From Strigops habroptila (Eukaryota; Chordata; Aves; Psittaciformes; Psittacidae): DNA of 64,000 nt. Shown here piece by piece: positions 9,194-20,448 of this stretch. Numbering within the stretch: the first letter of the stretch is position 1; each line of letters opens with the position of its first letter. The notes under the pieces are model-generated. The model saw nothing but the letters and a program-made list of their open reading frames with translations, searched no databases and was not told where the DNA came from. The stretch spans positions 8,324,906 through 8,388,905 of the forward strand of contig NC_044290.2 of the NCBI RefSeq assembly GCF_004027225.2. The letters are read 5' to 3'. Both the position numbers and the translations under genes were made by a program.

Positions 9194-12100
9194 GTACGGG
9201 CTGGGGGACGGGACGGGACAGGATGGGGGGTTGTGTCCCGCCCTGTGCTGCGGCCCTGCCCCGGGCAGCGCCGGAGCGACGCCCTCCGGGCACGGCACGT
9301 CCTGTGGCCGCTGCCGGGCAGGGCCGGGGAGGGACGCGGTGAAGGGGGTGGTAAAGGCGCTGTCCCGGTGGGAGCAGGTCGAGCTCGGGGGCTTTCGTGG
9401 CCTTGGGGGTCGCCTGCTGTGCCCGGCTGGCCGGGTCTGCGCTCCCCGGAGCCGCAGGGACGCTCTGGGAGCAGGAATGTGGGCATTCGGGTCGCGGTTG
9501 ATTCACCTGGGTGGGAGAGGCTGCCCACAAACCAGGGCAGCGCTTCCCATCGCTGTTTAATCCCGAGCTGTTGGCTGTCCTTCCTGGAAAAGGCTTTAGA
9601 CCCTATTCCCGTCGTTGGCAGTGTGAAGGACGCGAACAGCCGTGTCAGCCGCTGTGTGAGCATGAGGTTACTGCGGTGCTCAGTGGTGCTGGCTGACAGG
9701 GGCACAGGTGCTGCCTGCAGGGTTTCACCTCTGAGACCCTTCGGGTCAGGGGCTGCAAGGAGCAAAACATCCGTGTTGGGGGGTCACCGCTGCTGCAGCG
9801 AGGGCTGGTAGTGACAGCATGGTGATATCCATGCTGATAGAACCTCTGCAGTGCTGTGTCCTGCGAAGCAGCAAAGACCAAGCACTGTGGCTTGAAAAAG
9901 CTTTATTGCTGCTTCTCTTGGGGACTGCTGTTGTGATCTGGAAGATTAAGGGATGTAGTTTCAAAGGTCTGTGTCTGGGAAATGCCCATGTCCTAGACGG
10001 AGAACAGACTGACAGCTTGAGTTGGCGAGACTCTACTGGCTTAACTGAGTTTAGGTTTAGATCTTGGGTTCGTTTAGAAGTGACCCCTTTGTCCTGCATT
10101 TACTCTCCTTGGGGACTGTAAAGTAATTTGGTCTTCCCAGAGACTAAGTGCTGGATCCTTGGCGGAGCCTGGGTGACCCTGGTGTGAGTTATTCCGTCCT
10201 GTCTGACAGGGCTGTGCTTTTGGCCAAGGCCTTGAAAAGACTTCAAACGTTTCCCTGATAGAAAACATTATCCTAGCTACTGGGCTGCTGTTTTGGCAGC
10301 AGCTGAAATGTCAGGCCCTGGTAATTAGGCACTTAATGACACACTTAACTTCATTCACTGGTGATAACTCAGTGTGTGGAGGTGTAACTATAGGCAGGTT
10401 CCTTATAGTATTATTTTTTTAATGGAAGCACTTGTAATTATCACCCCCAAGATTGCAATGTAATGTGTTGGAACAAACCCGGTGGAAAGCCCAAAGCTGA
10501 GCCTTTTAACCTAGCTGATTCTTCTTTTGATTTCCCCCCACAGGTGCAGTTCTGAGGCAATCACGAGAGCCCAAAGAGCTGTGGGGATATGTGCAAGTTC
10601 GAAGTAAGGCCCACATGTTCTGGTGGCTCTACTATGCAAATAACCCAACCAAAGACTTCACAGAACTACCCCTCATCCTGTGGCTTCAGGTAAGGTTTGG
10701 TGAAAGACACTTAAATGATAACTCTTCCCATCCGTGCCTGGTTCAGTCTGATGGGTACCTTGCAGCTTGACAGAACTAGGCTTCAAAATTGTCCAATTCT
10801 AAATGATTCCCCTCGTGAATGAGGTAGAAATAATGAAAAAACCATTCTCCAATTGTGGGGTGCCCCCAAATGCTCCCCTTCCATCAAATTAAATTGCAGA
10901 AATAGAGGTTGTTCTCACCTTTTATACAACACTAGTGCTTTTTGTGGCAAACACTACAATTACATTGTAGCATCCCAGCTCCCCTCCTGAAGAGCTTACA
11001 GACTGAAAAATGTTCAGAGAGAGGATAGATAAAATAAGCAGAGATCTAGAAAGATTTCTAAATGGAAACAAGTCGGAGAGACTCTGATCATTTAGAGGTT
11101 GGTCCCAGTCAATCACACTTTGATGACAGGCAGCGGCGTGCGCTCCACATTCGCTTCCAGCAGTACATTTCAGAAGTTAATGTTGAATATAATGACTTGA
11201 AGACTTGTCTTTTTCTTTCTGGCTTATTTCTTCAGAGTGAAATCCACACACTGATAAAACGAACGACTTGCAAATCTCTGTAGACAGCAAACTTTTGCAT
11301 TTGGTATTAAGGGAATAAGAGGAAGGGCTTTCAAGCTGCGCTCACACAGCGTGCAACTTACTAGATGCTTTCACAAGTGGGTGACTGCTTCTCTTTAAAT
11401 TCTTTCAGAAATGGCATGTGTGCACATAATGAAAGTCCATGAGGAAGAGATTGAATTTGCTGCTTTGCAAATTAACATGCAGTGCAAAAGCCATTTCTTT
11501 CAAATTTACAATCTGTCATTCTACTTCCTGGCTTGCTTTTCTTTTTCTCCTGTCTGTCATATCTATACCGTGCTGCCTTTTAGCTTATTTGTCATTTGAT
11601 ATTTCCCCACAGGGAGGTCCAGGATCTTCAGGCTGTGGATTTGGGAATTTTGAAGAGATTGGTCCATTAGACAGAGAAATGAAACCAAGAAATACAACCT
11701 GGGTATAGTAGAGAGTTCAGCTTCTCATTACTGATTGCAAATGTTTGTCACTTGTGTAAGCAGGTGATTGCCATGCACAGAAGAGCTTTAATTTCACAGA
11801 AAAAGTTCAATAAAGGAAACAAAGTTTAAAGTTCAAACTATAATATTTAATCTTACAATAGTGTGGTTAATAAATTGGTTTATAGGAATAGCCTTGCTAA
11901 GAACTGAAGAACAGACCTATTAATTGGATTTGATGGAACACGTCTGGGCTTCCATGAGGTTATGAATTGCAGGTGTCTGGGAAACTGAGCAGGGCAATTC
12001 TAGAAAGATGTTATTTCGGATCATGGCTTTATTGTGTACAGTCACAGAGGTGTTTCTGGATGGCTGGCAGTGTAAAACCAGTGGCTTATAATTACAAGTC

Positions 12101-15100
12101 CAGTATGGCCTTCAAGGGAGAACAAATTACAGCTGCCTACGAAGGTGGCATTTTATTTAATGAAATGTATTTGTGCTCTGAACTACCAATAGTCTTAATT
12201 ACTCTGGGGTTCCCTAGGTTATATGAGTGATCTGCCCTTGGGTCACTGGGATTTTTCGGGTGCTTTTCTTGTTGCAGATTGAGCAAAGGGAAAGATCTTA
12301 TGTTGTACCCCTTTATTTGTGTGCCTGACTGCTTTAAGTGATAGCTAACTGTGTGCTGATCTACTGGTTGTATTTGTACACTTGTAACTATACAACTCCA
12401 GCATTTGCTATAGCGATTTCACAAAAGCCCAGCAACCCAAAAGAGAAACTCTCTTATTTCACATTCTGACAGACAATTCTGTTCCATTCTCTCTTTTGGA
12501 CTTGCATCTAGTTTTTATGCAAGTTCTTTCAGGACCAGAGATTTGGTGGCTCAGTTAATCATTTGAGTCATCAAAACTAAGGTTATTGCTGGTGTTGAAC
12601 TGAGGTTTCATACAAACCTTCTTTCTGCTTGTACAGTTGCAGGCAGCCAGTATCTTGTTTGTGGATAATCCTGTGGGCACTGGGTTCAGTTATGTGGATG
12701 ATTGTAGCTTGTTTGCCAAAAACCTCTCCGCAGTAGTTTCTGATATGATGGTTTTTCTTGGAGAATTCTTCACATGTAGAACAGAATTCCAGGTAAGTAA
12801 ATTGAATTCTTGGTTAGAATTGTGGTTTATCTTGCTTTTAAACAGATCTCAAAAGCCTTAGTGAACAGACTTCCAGATGGGCAGTGTTTGCTCCCAGGTA
12901 GCGTGCATCTAGTGGGAGTCAGTGTGGGTATAACCAATGCCTCTTACTTCCCACAGTTCAAAAGCTGTATCTTGAATTTGGTGCTAGTTAGATAAGCAGT
13001 GGGGTGGGTTATTGTCTGTCAAGCATACAGGCTCATGGCTGTTTCTGGTTCTAAAATAGTGAGGTCCCTGCTACAAAAATTGCACCAGTAACTCCCCAGG
13101 ATGTTACATGAATCTTATCTGCAGTTTAGAATCAGAAAAACAGCACGTGTTTGATAGTGGTGGGTGAACAGCCAGTGCCTGGGTTCTGTGGGAACTGTTG
13201 GACATATCTTCTGCCCTCTGCCTCATGGATTCATTGTGTGGCTTCTCTCTCTCCAGACCATCCCATTTTACATATTTTCTGAATCCTATGGAGGTAAAAT
13301 GGCTTCTGGCATTGCATTAGAGCTGTATAGGGTAAGTAGCTGCAGGATGTAGTTCACTTTTCGCTTTAAAACGTTGTGTTCTCTAAGTACTTGTGTTTCC
13401 TGGAATACACTCTCCCTGTTGCCTAATTCAGACCGCTGCTTATTATTTTTCATTTAAAGACACCTGGTTCTAGAATCACAAATATCTACTAATAGTTGAT
13501 TATTTTTTGTTTGTTTGTGGTTTTTGTTATTTTTCACCAAGGCTGTTCAAAAAGGGACCATAAAGTGCAATTTTATGGGAACTGCTCTTGGAGACTCGTG
13601 GATTTCTCCTTTGGGTACGTTTAAAAATCCTCAGACTCTGGGTGGTTTGTTGCTTTGGGTTTTTTGGGGTTTTTTTAGTCATTCCATGGGTACTTAGAGT
13701 CAAAAATGCCAGCCCTGCCTTAAGTGAATGAAACCTCTAGTCTGGTAAATCAGAAAGAAATACTTCACTATTGCAAACTCTGATTGAAGAATCTACCTTC
13801 AGAACATATCTAGACTATGAAAAGTCAGAAAGCAAAGTCAGGGAGGAGCATACTTGCATTTGAAACGTCCCTATGCCTTTTTACAGCCCCTGAGGTGTTT
13901 TGGTAGGAGTACAGCACCTAAAATGTGGCCGCCGAATGTTTCACAAGGTTACAGCTGAGGTTTTCTCTTTCTTTTCACGAGAAGACCTTGTGCTGAGGAG
14001 CTGATGTGCTCACAGACGTGCAAGAGGTAGTGGGTGTGTGTCTGGTGGAGGACAAAAACAGATTAAAGGACTCTTAGTCCTTCAGTGGGATTAGCAAGGA
14101 CAGGCTTCACAGATCCCCTGCAGCATGGGACACTATCAAGCAAATTCCTATCTGTCTCCTATCAGCTGATCCTTGAGCCCTTATAAGCAAACTTGATTTA
14201 ATTTATTAACTAGATCTCTTTACCCCCCCTGTAACTTTTGCAAATGGATCAGCTTAGACAATGCCCATTCACTTGTCAGATCTCTCCCCTGTGCTCAAGC
14301 AATGTGCTGCAGTGTTGGGGTGAGAACTCTTTGGTAAGAACGTGTCTGTTGCTTTAAATAGATTTCACTGATAAATGTTTGGGGGTTAAGGATGTTGCAG
14401 TGCTTTGTTGATCCTCAGGGTTTGTAAAGAACTTACTTTGTGGTATGTAACCTTTGAGCTAAACTTTGCTGACAGTACATTTTTACTGATTAAATCATCT
14501 CCATCTATTTTTGTCACAATCATTCTTGCTACAATAAAGGAAAAGTAAAGGAAATTGTATGTCAAAAACTTAAATGTTTGAAATGTGTTCTGTTTCTTTA
14601 GACTCTGTGCTGTCCTGGGGGCCCTACCTTTACAGCACTGTAAGTACCTTCTTCAACACTCAGTCCACACCTGATTACTTGTACTGTCAAACAGTATAAA
14701 TGGATGTTGATTTTTAAGGTCAGCTCTTAGCCAGAATGAAACCTCAAATGCGTGGAGACCTTTAGTGAGAAATGCATCTTAAAGCTGTCCTCTTTTGTGT
14801 TTGTCTTCCAGTCTCTCCTCGATGATAATGGTCTAGCAGAGGTGACTGCTGTCGCCAAGGAAATAATGGATGCAATAAATAAAAATGAATTTGGGCTGGC
14901 CACTGAGCTCTGGGGCAAGGCTGAAGGTGTCATTGAAGAGGTGAGATCTTCTTGGACCAGCATTAATAACTAACTGGTGCCAGGGGAGGCCACGATTTCA
15001 GTTTCCTCTTTCTAGGAACACTGGGTTGGCATGAATTCCCCAACCATTTTTGCCAGTATTTGTTTTATCCCAGTGTTGATGTAAAAGAGCTGTTTGTTTG

Positions 15101-18100
15101 CTGTGCACCTCTGGGCGATTGTAAGAGGCATTGGGAAGGATGACACACGTGGGCTTGCAGTACTGCATCAAGGTTTCAACCTGGAACATCACTTACATAG
15201 GTGCTTAATCTTTAGCATGCAGCTAGTCCCATTGATGTCCATAGAACCCAGTTTCAGCTTACATGAGCTATGTCTCCTGGAGAGCTTTGGTTTGAATATT
15301 GAAAACTGCATCAAATTTCATTAAGCATAGATCTCTAAAGAACTACAATAGGTGCACAGAATGGGAAGGAACCTCAAGTTATATCTGTTACTGTGGGTTA
15401 CTGCAGTAACTGGAACATAGAAAGTTCCAGTTCAAAAGATAAAAGCTTTGCTCTTGTTTTTCCTGTGGAAGGGTTACGCCAATTATTCTTTCTTATGTTT
15501 TTGTTTTAGTATAAGTAAGGCTCTGGCCTCCTCAAATGGGAGCACTAATCTGGAGCTGCTTCCTTTTCTTGCTCTTTTCTTTAATGGTGGTGTGGTTTAA
15601 GCCCAGCCGGTAACTCAGAACCACGCAGCCGCTCGCTCCCTCCCTTCTTGCTCCCTCTGCTCCCGGAGGGATGGGGAGGAGAATCAAAAGAATTTAACTC
15701 CCACGGGTTGAGATAAGAGCAGTCCAGTAACTAAGACACAATACAAAACCACTACTGCTGCCACCAGCAACAATAATGATAAGGGAGATAACAAGGGGAG
15801 AGGATACAATTGCTCACCACCCGCTGACCGATACCCAGCCCAACCCGAGCAGCGATCTGGGCCTTTCGGGTAACTCCCCCCAGTTTCTATACTGGGCCTG
15901 ATGTGCCATGGTATGGAATAGTCCTTTGGCCAGTTTGGGTCAGGTGTCCTGTCTCTGCTTCCTCCCGGCTTCTCCTCCTCCCGGGCAGAGCATGAGACTG
16001 AGAAAGTCCTTGGTTGGAGTAAACATTACTTAGCAACAACTAAAAACATCGGTGTTATCAGCGTTGTTCCCAGGCTGAAAGTCAAAACCTCAGCACTGCA
16101 CCAGCTACTAAGAAGGAGAAAAAATGACTGCTACTGCTGAACCCAGGGCAAATGGTTTGGTTTGTTTCAGAACTGGCAGTGCCTTGCATGTGGCTGGTTT
16201 CACTTCTTTTGGAACAAACTTGTGGTTCCCATTTTGCCTTCCTCTTCAAGTCTGCTTGTCTTCTCCTCCCCATAGCGATACCGCTGTCAGGGTGCAGGCA
16301 CTTCAGTTCTTCTAGAGTTACTGACGGGAGCTGAGTTTTATTTAAAAATTGAATAAAGCAGGAATCACAAGTAACTTCATTAATGGCCACACTGATCACA
16401 CTTGTCCTTTGGATGCATGCAGGCTGTAGTCTGCATCAGAGCTGCCATTCTCTGGTTCTTGGACGTGTCCAGGTGTCAGCAGTTCCAAGAGAAGGGTGGC
16501 TGATAGTTATCATCATGTTCTTGAGGAAGCATTTTAGATTTTGAAGAGTTGTAGGGTGGGAGGATGTTGAACAAGAGGCAGCATCAGGCTAGACTAGCTC
16601 TAGCAGCAGAAACCATCTGAAAGCATCATCTGGCATTGCAGCTTTCTGTAATGAGTGGTGAGAATCTGCAGGGTGTAAGGCCTCCTGTAGTTTCACATCC
16701 GTTTAGGAGAAGTAAACAGCATCTCTGGCACAACCCATGTGTGAACAATAGAGATTTGAGAAATCTTTTCCCAAGTTCTCAAAGTAAATGTAGAACCAAA
16801 GCTTTTCCATAAGTGTCTTCCTGACGTGTAGGTAAAGTGGCAGGTCACAAATTTAGGATTTACTTCTCTCTTTCACTGTTATTGAAATTATCTTGTGTTT
16901 TCAGAACACAGACAATGTGAACTTTTATAACATCATGACTAAGGATGTTCCAGAAATGAAATCAAATGAACAAGGAAATCTCCATCTCAGTAAGTTGCTT
17001 TTAAGTATTTGAGTTTCTGAGCTTCACCTTCAACTCTTAGTGGGAACAGCCTCAGTTTACACATCCTTGAAACAGGGCTTTCTGTTCCAAAGGATATTGG
17101 TACTTTCCTGAGTAGAACTTGTTTGCTCTTACATAAATAGGAATGTGGAACAACCCTCTTATAGATTACTTCTCCACCTATACATCCTACACAAATGACA
17201 CCAAGGAAGTAGTCAGTATAATTGCAACGTAGTTTTATGACCTCAAAGTTACTTCCTCTTAATGTCTTTCATTTCTGTCTTCAAGCTAGGACACAAAATG
17301 TCTCATCAATATAAATAGTCTCATTAGACTCTCTTGCTCCATGATGTTTATGCATCAATGTGGAAACACATAGTTTCTTTCAAGCTCTTTATCTCTTTCT
17401 GTTGGCTTCAGCTGGGAAGGTGAATAGCACAGTTAAAAGCATTGCAGCTTAAAAGTAACTGGTCTCTTGAGGAGAGGAAATTGTGTGTGTACCAAGAGGC
17501 TAAAGCTGGTCCCCTGAAAAGTGCCGTGTTAGCTAAAAGTAGAAATGGATGGTTAGGTTCTTCCATATCATCCCCTGACCCAAGTAAGGGTTGATATCAG
17601 TGGTTTCTAGTAAAAGTAAGCAGATCTCTCTCTCTGGTGTATTTTCATTAGAAAAGACTTTGTTGGCCATGACTGTAGCACTGAGCATTATCTGTGCAGG
17701 ATGGCTGGCTTAAATGTGCCACTAATCCAAGTGTGTTCTCTCTTTTTCAGCGGGACTTTACCAGCGCCATGTCAGAAATATGCACAAGGACAGCCTAAAT
17801 GAGCTGATGAATGGACCCATCAGAAAGAAGCTAAGAATTATTCCTGACTGTGTGAAATGGGGAGGTACTTTCCTGTCTGCTGTGTGCATCTAATGAGTCC
17901 ATTATTGCTGTTTACAGTGTCACAGTCTGTAGGAAGATGCTTCACTCTAGTAAGCAGTCACATTCAATTGTCATTATCCTTGGGCCTATGAAGAGGATTT
18001 ACTCTCAGATATGAACATGTAATGGGGCAGGCCTGTGGGAGCAGATGTGGTTCTGATTCTGCTGCTTGTATCTATCTTTAGCCAAGCAGCTAAAGATTCA

Positions 18101-20448
18101 GGGGGAAGAAGAAGATCCTCCATATCAGCAGCTGCTTTCTGTCTTTTTTGCAACCTCACTGAAATTTCTGTCAGCTTTTCTCTGCCAGAAATCTGGCATC
18201 GTGTAATGCTGCATGGTGTGGAGGGGAGGGTGTAAAACAGAAAGGAGACTTAAAGGGCTGATGTGTACAGTAGCAGCCAGAAGCTACATTGCTGTCTGTG
18301 AGCTCCAGTGGGAGCATGGCTGCTTTCTGGTTCTCTTTAGTTCCTCAGACTGATAAATCACTGGCTGCCACTTTGGGCCAGGACTGGTTTATGCAGCCAT
18401 GAACTGCAATTTAGGGACCCTTTGCCAGTTGCTTCTGTCCCAGCAAGGGGATGACATTCTTCATTAGTTAAAATTTGTCATCTTTCTGGTTCCAACCAGG
18501 TCAGTCCAGAGAAGTCTTCGAGAACATGGCTGAGGACTTCATGAGACCCGTCATCGATCTCGTTGATGAGCTTTTGGCAGCCAATGTCAATGTTACAGTC
18601 TATAATGGGCAGCTGGATCTCATTGTTGACACCATGGGTAAGGAACTTCTTGACTGAGATTGGAAACAGAACATGTGACAAATACAATATGAAATTACCA
18701 GGAATACTGGTACCTGGATTTCTCCAGTCTTCTGTGTATATCTCCTATTTAACTGGCTACCTTTAAAATACTACAGTAATAAATGAGCAGCTCTTAGTAT
18801 GTTTTGTTTACATCCCTCTGAGGGAGGCAATTCCTTTACCTCCATTATACAGTTTGGAAATGGATCTGTAACATCAATAATTGCTTGTTTCAGTCAAGTC
18901 CATAAGCATGGAGGTAGCCAATAATTCACTTAATTCTTCTGGATAGACACATATGTACATGTGCATGCTCATTCATAAATGAAGAATGAGGATAGATGAC
19001 TAAACACATGGAGATTATCCTCTCGTCTGCTGCGGCTTGACAATCCTGTTCTCCTGAGGCAAAGGTCATAAATCTTGCTACAGATTTGAGCACAATCCAG
19101 GTCACCCTCACTGAGTGGCCTGCAGCAGAGAGCGTGCTGCCAGCTGAGATGGAACAAGGGTGTTGGTAACTAATCAGGGAGGGTGCAGCTGAAGAGGGCT
19201 CACACCTGCACTAAGTGTGTGTAGGCTCCTGCACATCTTGGCCACTCAAGGCCTTTGTCCCTTGCTGCCTGCAGGAAGCAGGCTTGATCAAATGGCTGTG
19301 TGCGAGCCAGGCCAAGTGTTGCTGAAATGCCTCCTGCTGCAAGACTGCTGTGCTCTCTTCCATTCACCTGTTCTTATTGATTTAAGTAATCTGCACAGAC
19401 ATATTTCTGTGTTGTGGAAGGCTTCATCCGTTCTGTCTGCCCGCTTAGATATTCAGATGCCCTTCGTGGACAATATAGCAATCAATAAATCAGGAACCAG
19501 AGTATTTAGGCTGTTGAAATAGTTTAGCAGTTAATGGTGCTCCAGTTTATCACATTTTGAGCTAAAACTGAGCTGCAGTTAACATGTAAATTTTCCTAGT
19601 AGTTCAGAGGTGGGCTAAAGCTTTGTGGTGTCCTGGAATTGATCTTTTTGCTCTCCTGACCTACACCTTATCTAGCAGGCATCTGAAAACCTTTCCAGGC
19701 TCTTCTTGGTGAGTGACTGTAGCAAACAGAGAAGCAGTGTCTCTTCTGATTTCCATGTGGGGAACATGGTGTGGCTGATCCTTCTCTGTGGCAGGACATT
19801 CAAGGTGTTTGAGGAGTAAAGCAGAATTGCTAGGGCTGTGCAGAGCCTTTAGGAAGCACATGTTCAACTTGTGCAATCATAATTCCATGTCACTTACATC
19901 TTCACTGTTTGCTCCCTCCGTTGGTTTGTTTTAGCTGGTCCTGAACACAGCCTTGGTCATTTCCCCAGGCACAGCAAAATTGGGTTTAGAATTTGAGCAC
20001 ACAGAGCCTTTGTGTTAACTCAGCTGTATTGGTGGCTAGTGGGTATCGGCTGAACTGGGACTCACAACTTGCTATGTCAGTATCTGTAACCAAGTCTATC
20101 TCTTACCTCTAACAGGCCAGGAGGCATGGATCCGGAAACTGAAATGGCCTAATCTGAAGCAGTTCAGCCAGCAGAGGTGGAAGGCCCTCTATGTGTCTCC
20201 AGAATCCACTGAGACAGCTGCTTTTCACAAGGCCTATGAGAATTTAGCTTTCTTCTGGATTCTTAAGGCTGGGCACATGGTAAATAATATACATTACCAG
20301 CAAGAAAAGTGAAGATGAATATGTGCTTGCTGTCTGCTTCCTTAGAGCAGCTGCTTACTCTGAGTTCTCATCTCTGTGCTAGGTACCATCTGATCAAGGA
20401 GAGATGGCACTGAAAATGGTCAGGATGGTGACCCAGCAGGAGCACTAG
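9142..20448 (+). CDS. SCPEP1: Retinoid-inducible serine carboxypeptidase (13 coding exons, complete)
   Basis: Complete split gene. Coding joins are 9142-9193, 10544-10689, 11613-11702, 12637-12792, 13257-13331, 13542-13614, 14602-14639, 14812-14940, 16905-16989, 17751-17864, 18500-18637, 20116-20279 and 20383-20448, all with GT-AG borders and consistent phase; 441 residues (human 452). A signal peptide ([18 protein letters not shown]) sends it to the secretory/lysosomal route. It belongs to peptidase family S10: oxyanion region GGPGSSG at 67-73, catalytic Ser158 in FSESYGGK, Asp359 in [10 protein letters not shown] and His419 in KAGHMVPSD, so the triad is complete. Sequons at N93, N125 and N350 fit a glycoprotein. 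Family members remove C-terminal residues from peptides; the natural substrate is poorly defined. The signal peptide is shorter than the mammalian one. Intron 8 carries an antisense solo LTR. Confidence 0.97.
10544..10689 (+). CDS. SCPEP1: SCPEP1 exon 2 (residues 18-66)
   Basis: Encodes the mature N terminus with [20 protein letters not shown] and ELPLILWLQ, matching human [21 protein letters not shown]. Borders are CCCCACAG and CAG|GTAAGG. Confidence 0.97.
11613..11702 (+). CDS. SCPEP1: SCPEP1 exon 3 (residues 67-96)
   Basis: Encodes [20 protein letters not shown] and the sequon-containing RNTTW end. The GGPG turn helps form the oxyanion hole. The next residues read SSGCG where human has GSSTG, a local change near the active site. 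Confidence 0.97.
12637..12792 (+). CDS. SCPEP1: SCPEP1 exon 4 (residues 97-148)
   Basis: Encodes [20 protein letters not shown], the family's conserved substrate-binding strand, then [18 protein letters not shown]. Borders are GTACAG and CAG|GTAAGT. Confidence 0.97.
13257..13331 (+). CDS. SCPEP1: SCPEP1 exon 5 (catalytic serine, residues 149-173)
   Basis: Encodes [20 protein letters not shown] then LELYR. Ser158 within E-S-Y-G-G is the S10 nucleophile. Confidence 0.97.
13542..13614 (+). CDS. SCPEP1: SCPEP1 exon 6 (residues 174-197 plus one base)
   Basis: Encodes [20 protein letters not shown] then ISPL, matching human [19 protein letters not shown]. The donor is G|GTACGT in phase 1. Confidence 0.96.
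14602..14639 (+). CDS. SCPEP1: SCPEP1 exon 7 (residues 198-210, 38-base micro-exon)
   Basis: Encodes (D)[12 protein letters not shown] between TTTCTTTAG and ACT|GTAAGT. It matches human [13 protein letters not shown] and is short enough that automatic prediction could miss it. Confidence 0.95.
14812..14940 (+). CDS. SCPEP1: SCPEP1 exon 8 (residues 211-253)
   Basis: Encodes [20 protein letters not shown] through [12 protein letters not shown], part of the cap-like helical insertion of the family. Both borders are phase 0. Confidence 0.96.
15583..15587. repeat. Target-site duplication, left copy
   Basis: The 5-bp direct repeat aatgg abuts the left LTR end at 15588 and is identical to 16151-16155. 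This defines the insertion boundaries. Confidence 0.8.
15588..16150 (-). mobile_element. Solo LTR of a class III (ERVL-like) endogenous retrovirus, in SCPEP1 intron 8
   Basis: The block runs from TG to CA and is flanked by identical 5-bp duplications, aatgg at 15583-15587 and 16151-16155, the size typical of ERVL integrations. I recognise the sequence as the passerine-type LTR in reverse orientation: the GC-rich U5 end with CCACGCAGCCGCTCGCTC lies on the left and the U3 end on the right. No internal retroviral genes are present, so it is a solo LTR left by recombination. The TATA and poly(A) motifs seen in intact relatives are mutated here. It lies antisense to SCPEP1. The family name is from memory, not a search. 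Confidence 0.85.
16151..16155. repeat. Target-site duplication, right copy
   Basis: This copy of aatgg abuts the right LTR end at 16150. The perfect match suggests that neither copy has mutated since insertion. Confidence 0.8.
16905..16989 (+). CDS. SCPEP1: SCPEP1 exon 9 (residues 254-281 plus one base)
   Basis: Encodes [20 protein letters not shown] then NEQGNLHL, ending CTCA|GTAAGT. This is the least conserved part of the protein and is shorter than in human. Confidence 0.92.
17751..17864 (+). CDS. SCPEP1: SCPEP1 exon 10 (residues 282-319 plus one base)
   Basis: Encodes [20 protein letters not shown] then [17 protein letters not shown], matching human [29 protein letters not shown]. Confidence 0.96.
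18500..18637 (+). CDS. SCPEP1: SCPEP1 exon 11 (catalytic aspartate, residues 320-365)
   Basis: Encodes [20 protein letters not shown] through [17 protein letters not shown]. Asp359 in NGQLDLIVD is the triad acid, and N350 is a sequon shared with human. Confidence 0.97.
20116..20279 (+). CDS. SCPEP1: SCPEP1 exon 12 (catalytic histidine, residues 366-420)
   Basis: Encodes [20 protein letters not shown] through [13 protein letters not shown]. His419 in AGHMVP is the triad base. The donor is ATG|GTAAAT. Confidence 0.97.
20383..20448 (+). CDS. SCPEP1: SCPEP1 exon 13, terminal (residues 421-441 and stop)
   Basis: Encodes [20 protein letters not shown] plus His, then TAG at 20446-20448. It matches human VPSDQGDMALKMMRLVTQQE. 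Intron 12, just before it, is only 103 bp. Confidence 0.96.
   Translation, partial: VPSDQGEMALKMVRMVTQQEH

Larger units (their letters stand above)
8490..9500. promoter_or_regulatory. CpG island spanning the COIL and SCPEP1 starts
   Basis: A dense CpG-rich block of about 1 kb covers COIL exon 1, the gap between the two genes and SCPEP1 exon 1 with the start of its first intron. CpG density drops sharply outside it. Several long overlapping open frames here on both strands come from the high GC content. Confidence 0.75.

Noticed and set aside
8533-9765. Minus-strand frame of 410 codons spanning the COIL/SCPEP1 promoter
   Set aside because: Only its middle part, from the ATG at 8976 to the donor at 8726, is coilin. 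The upstream part is GC-rich read-through of the promoter and SCPEP1 intron 1.
15340-15385. Possible CR1 scrap (CACAGAATGGGAAGGAACCTC)
   Set aside because: It resembles part of a CR1 3' region but is too short, with no ATTCTATGA-type end, to support a call.
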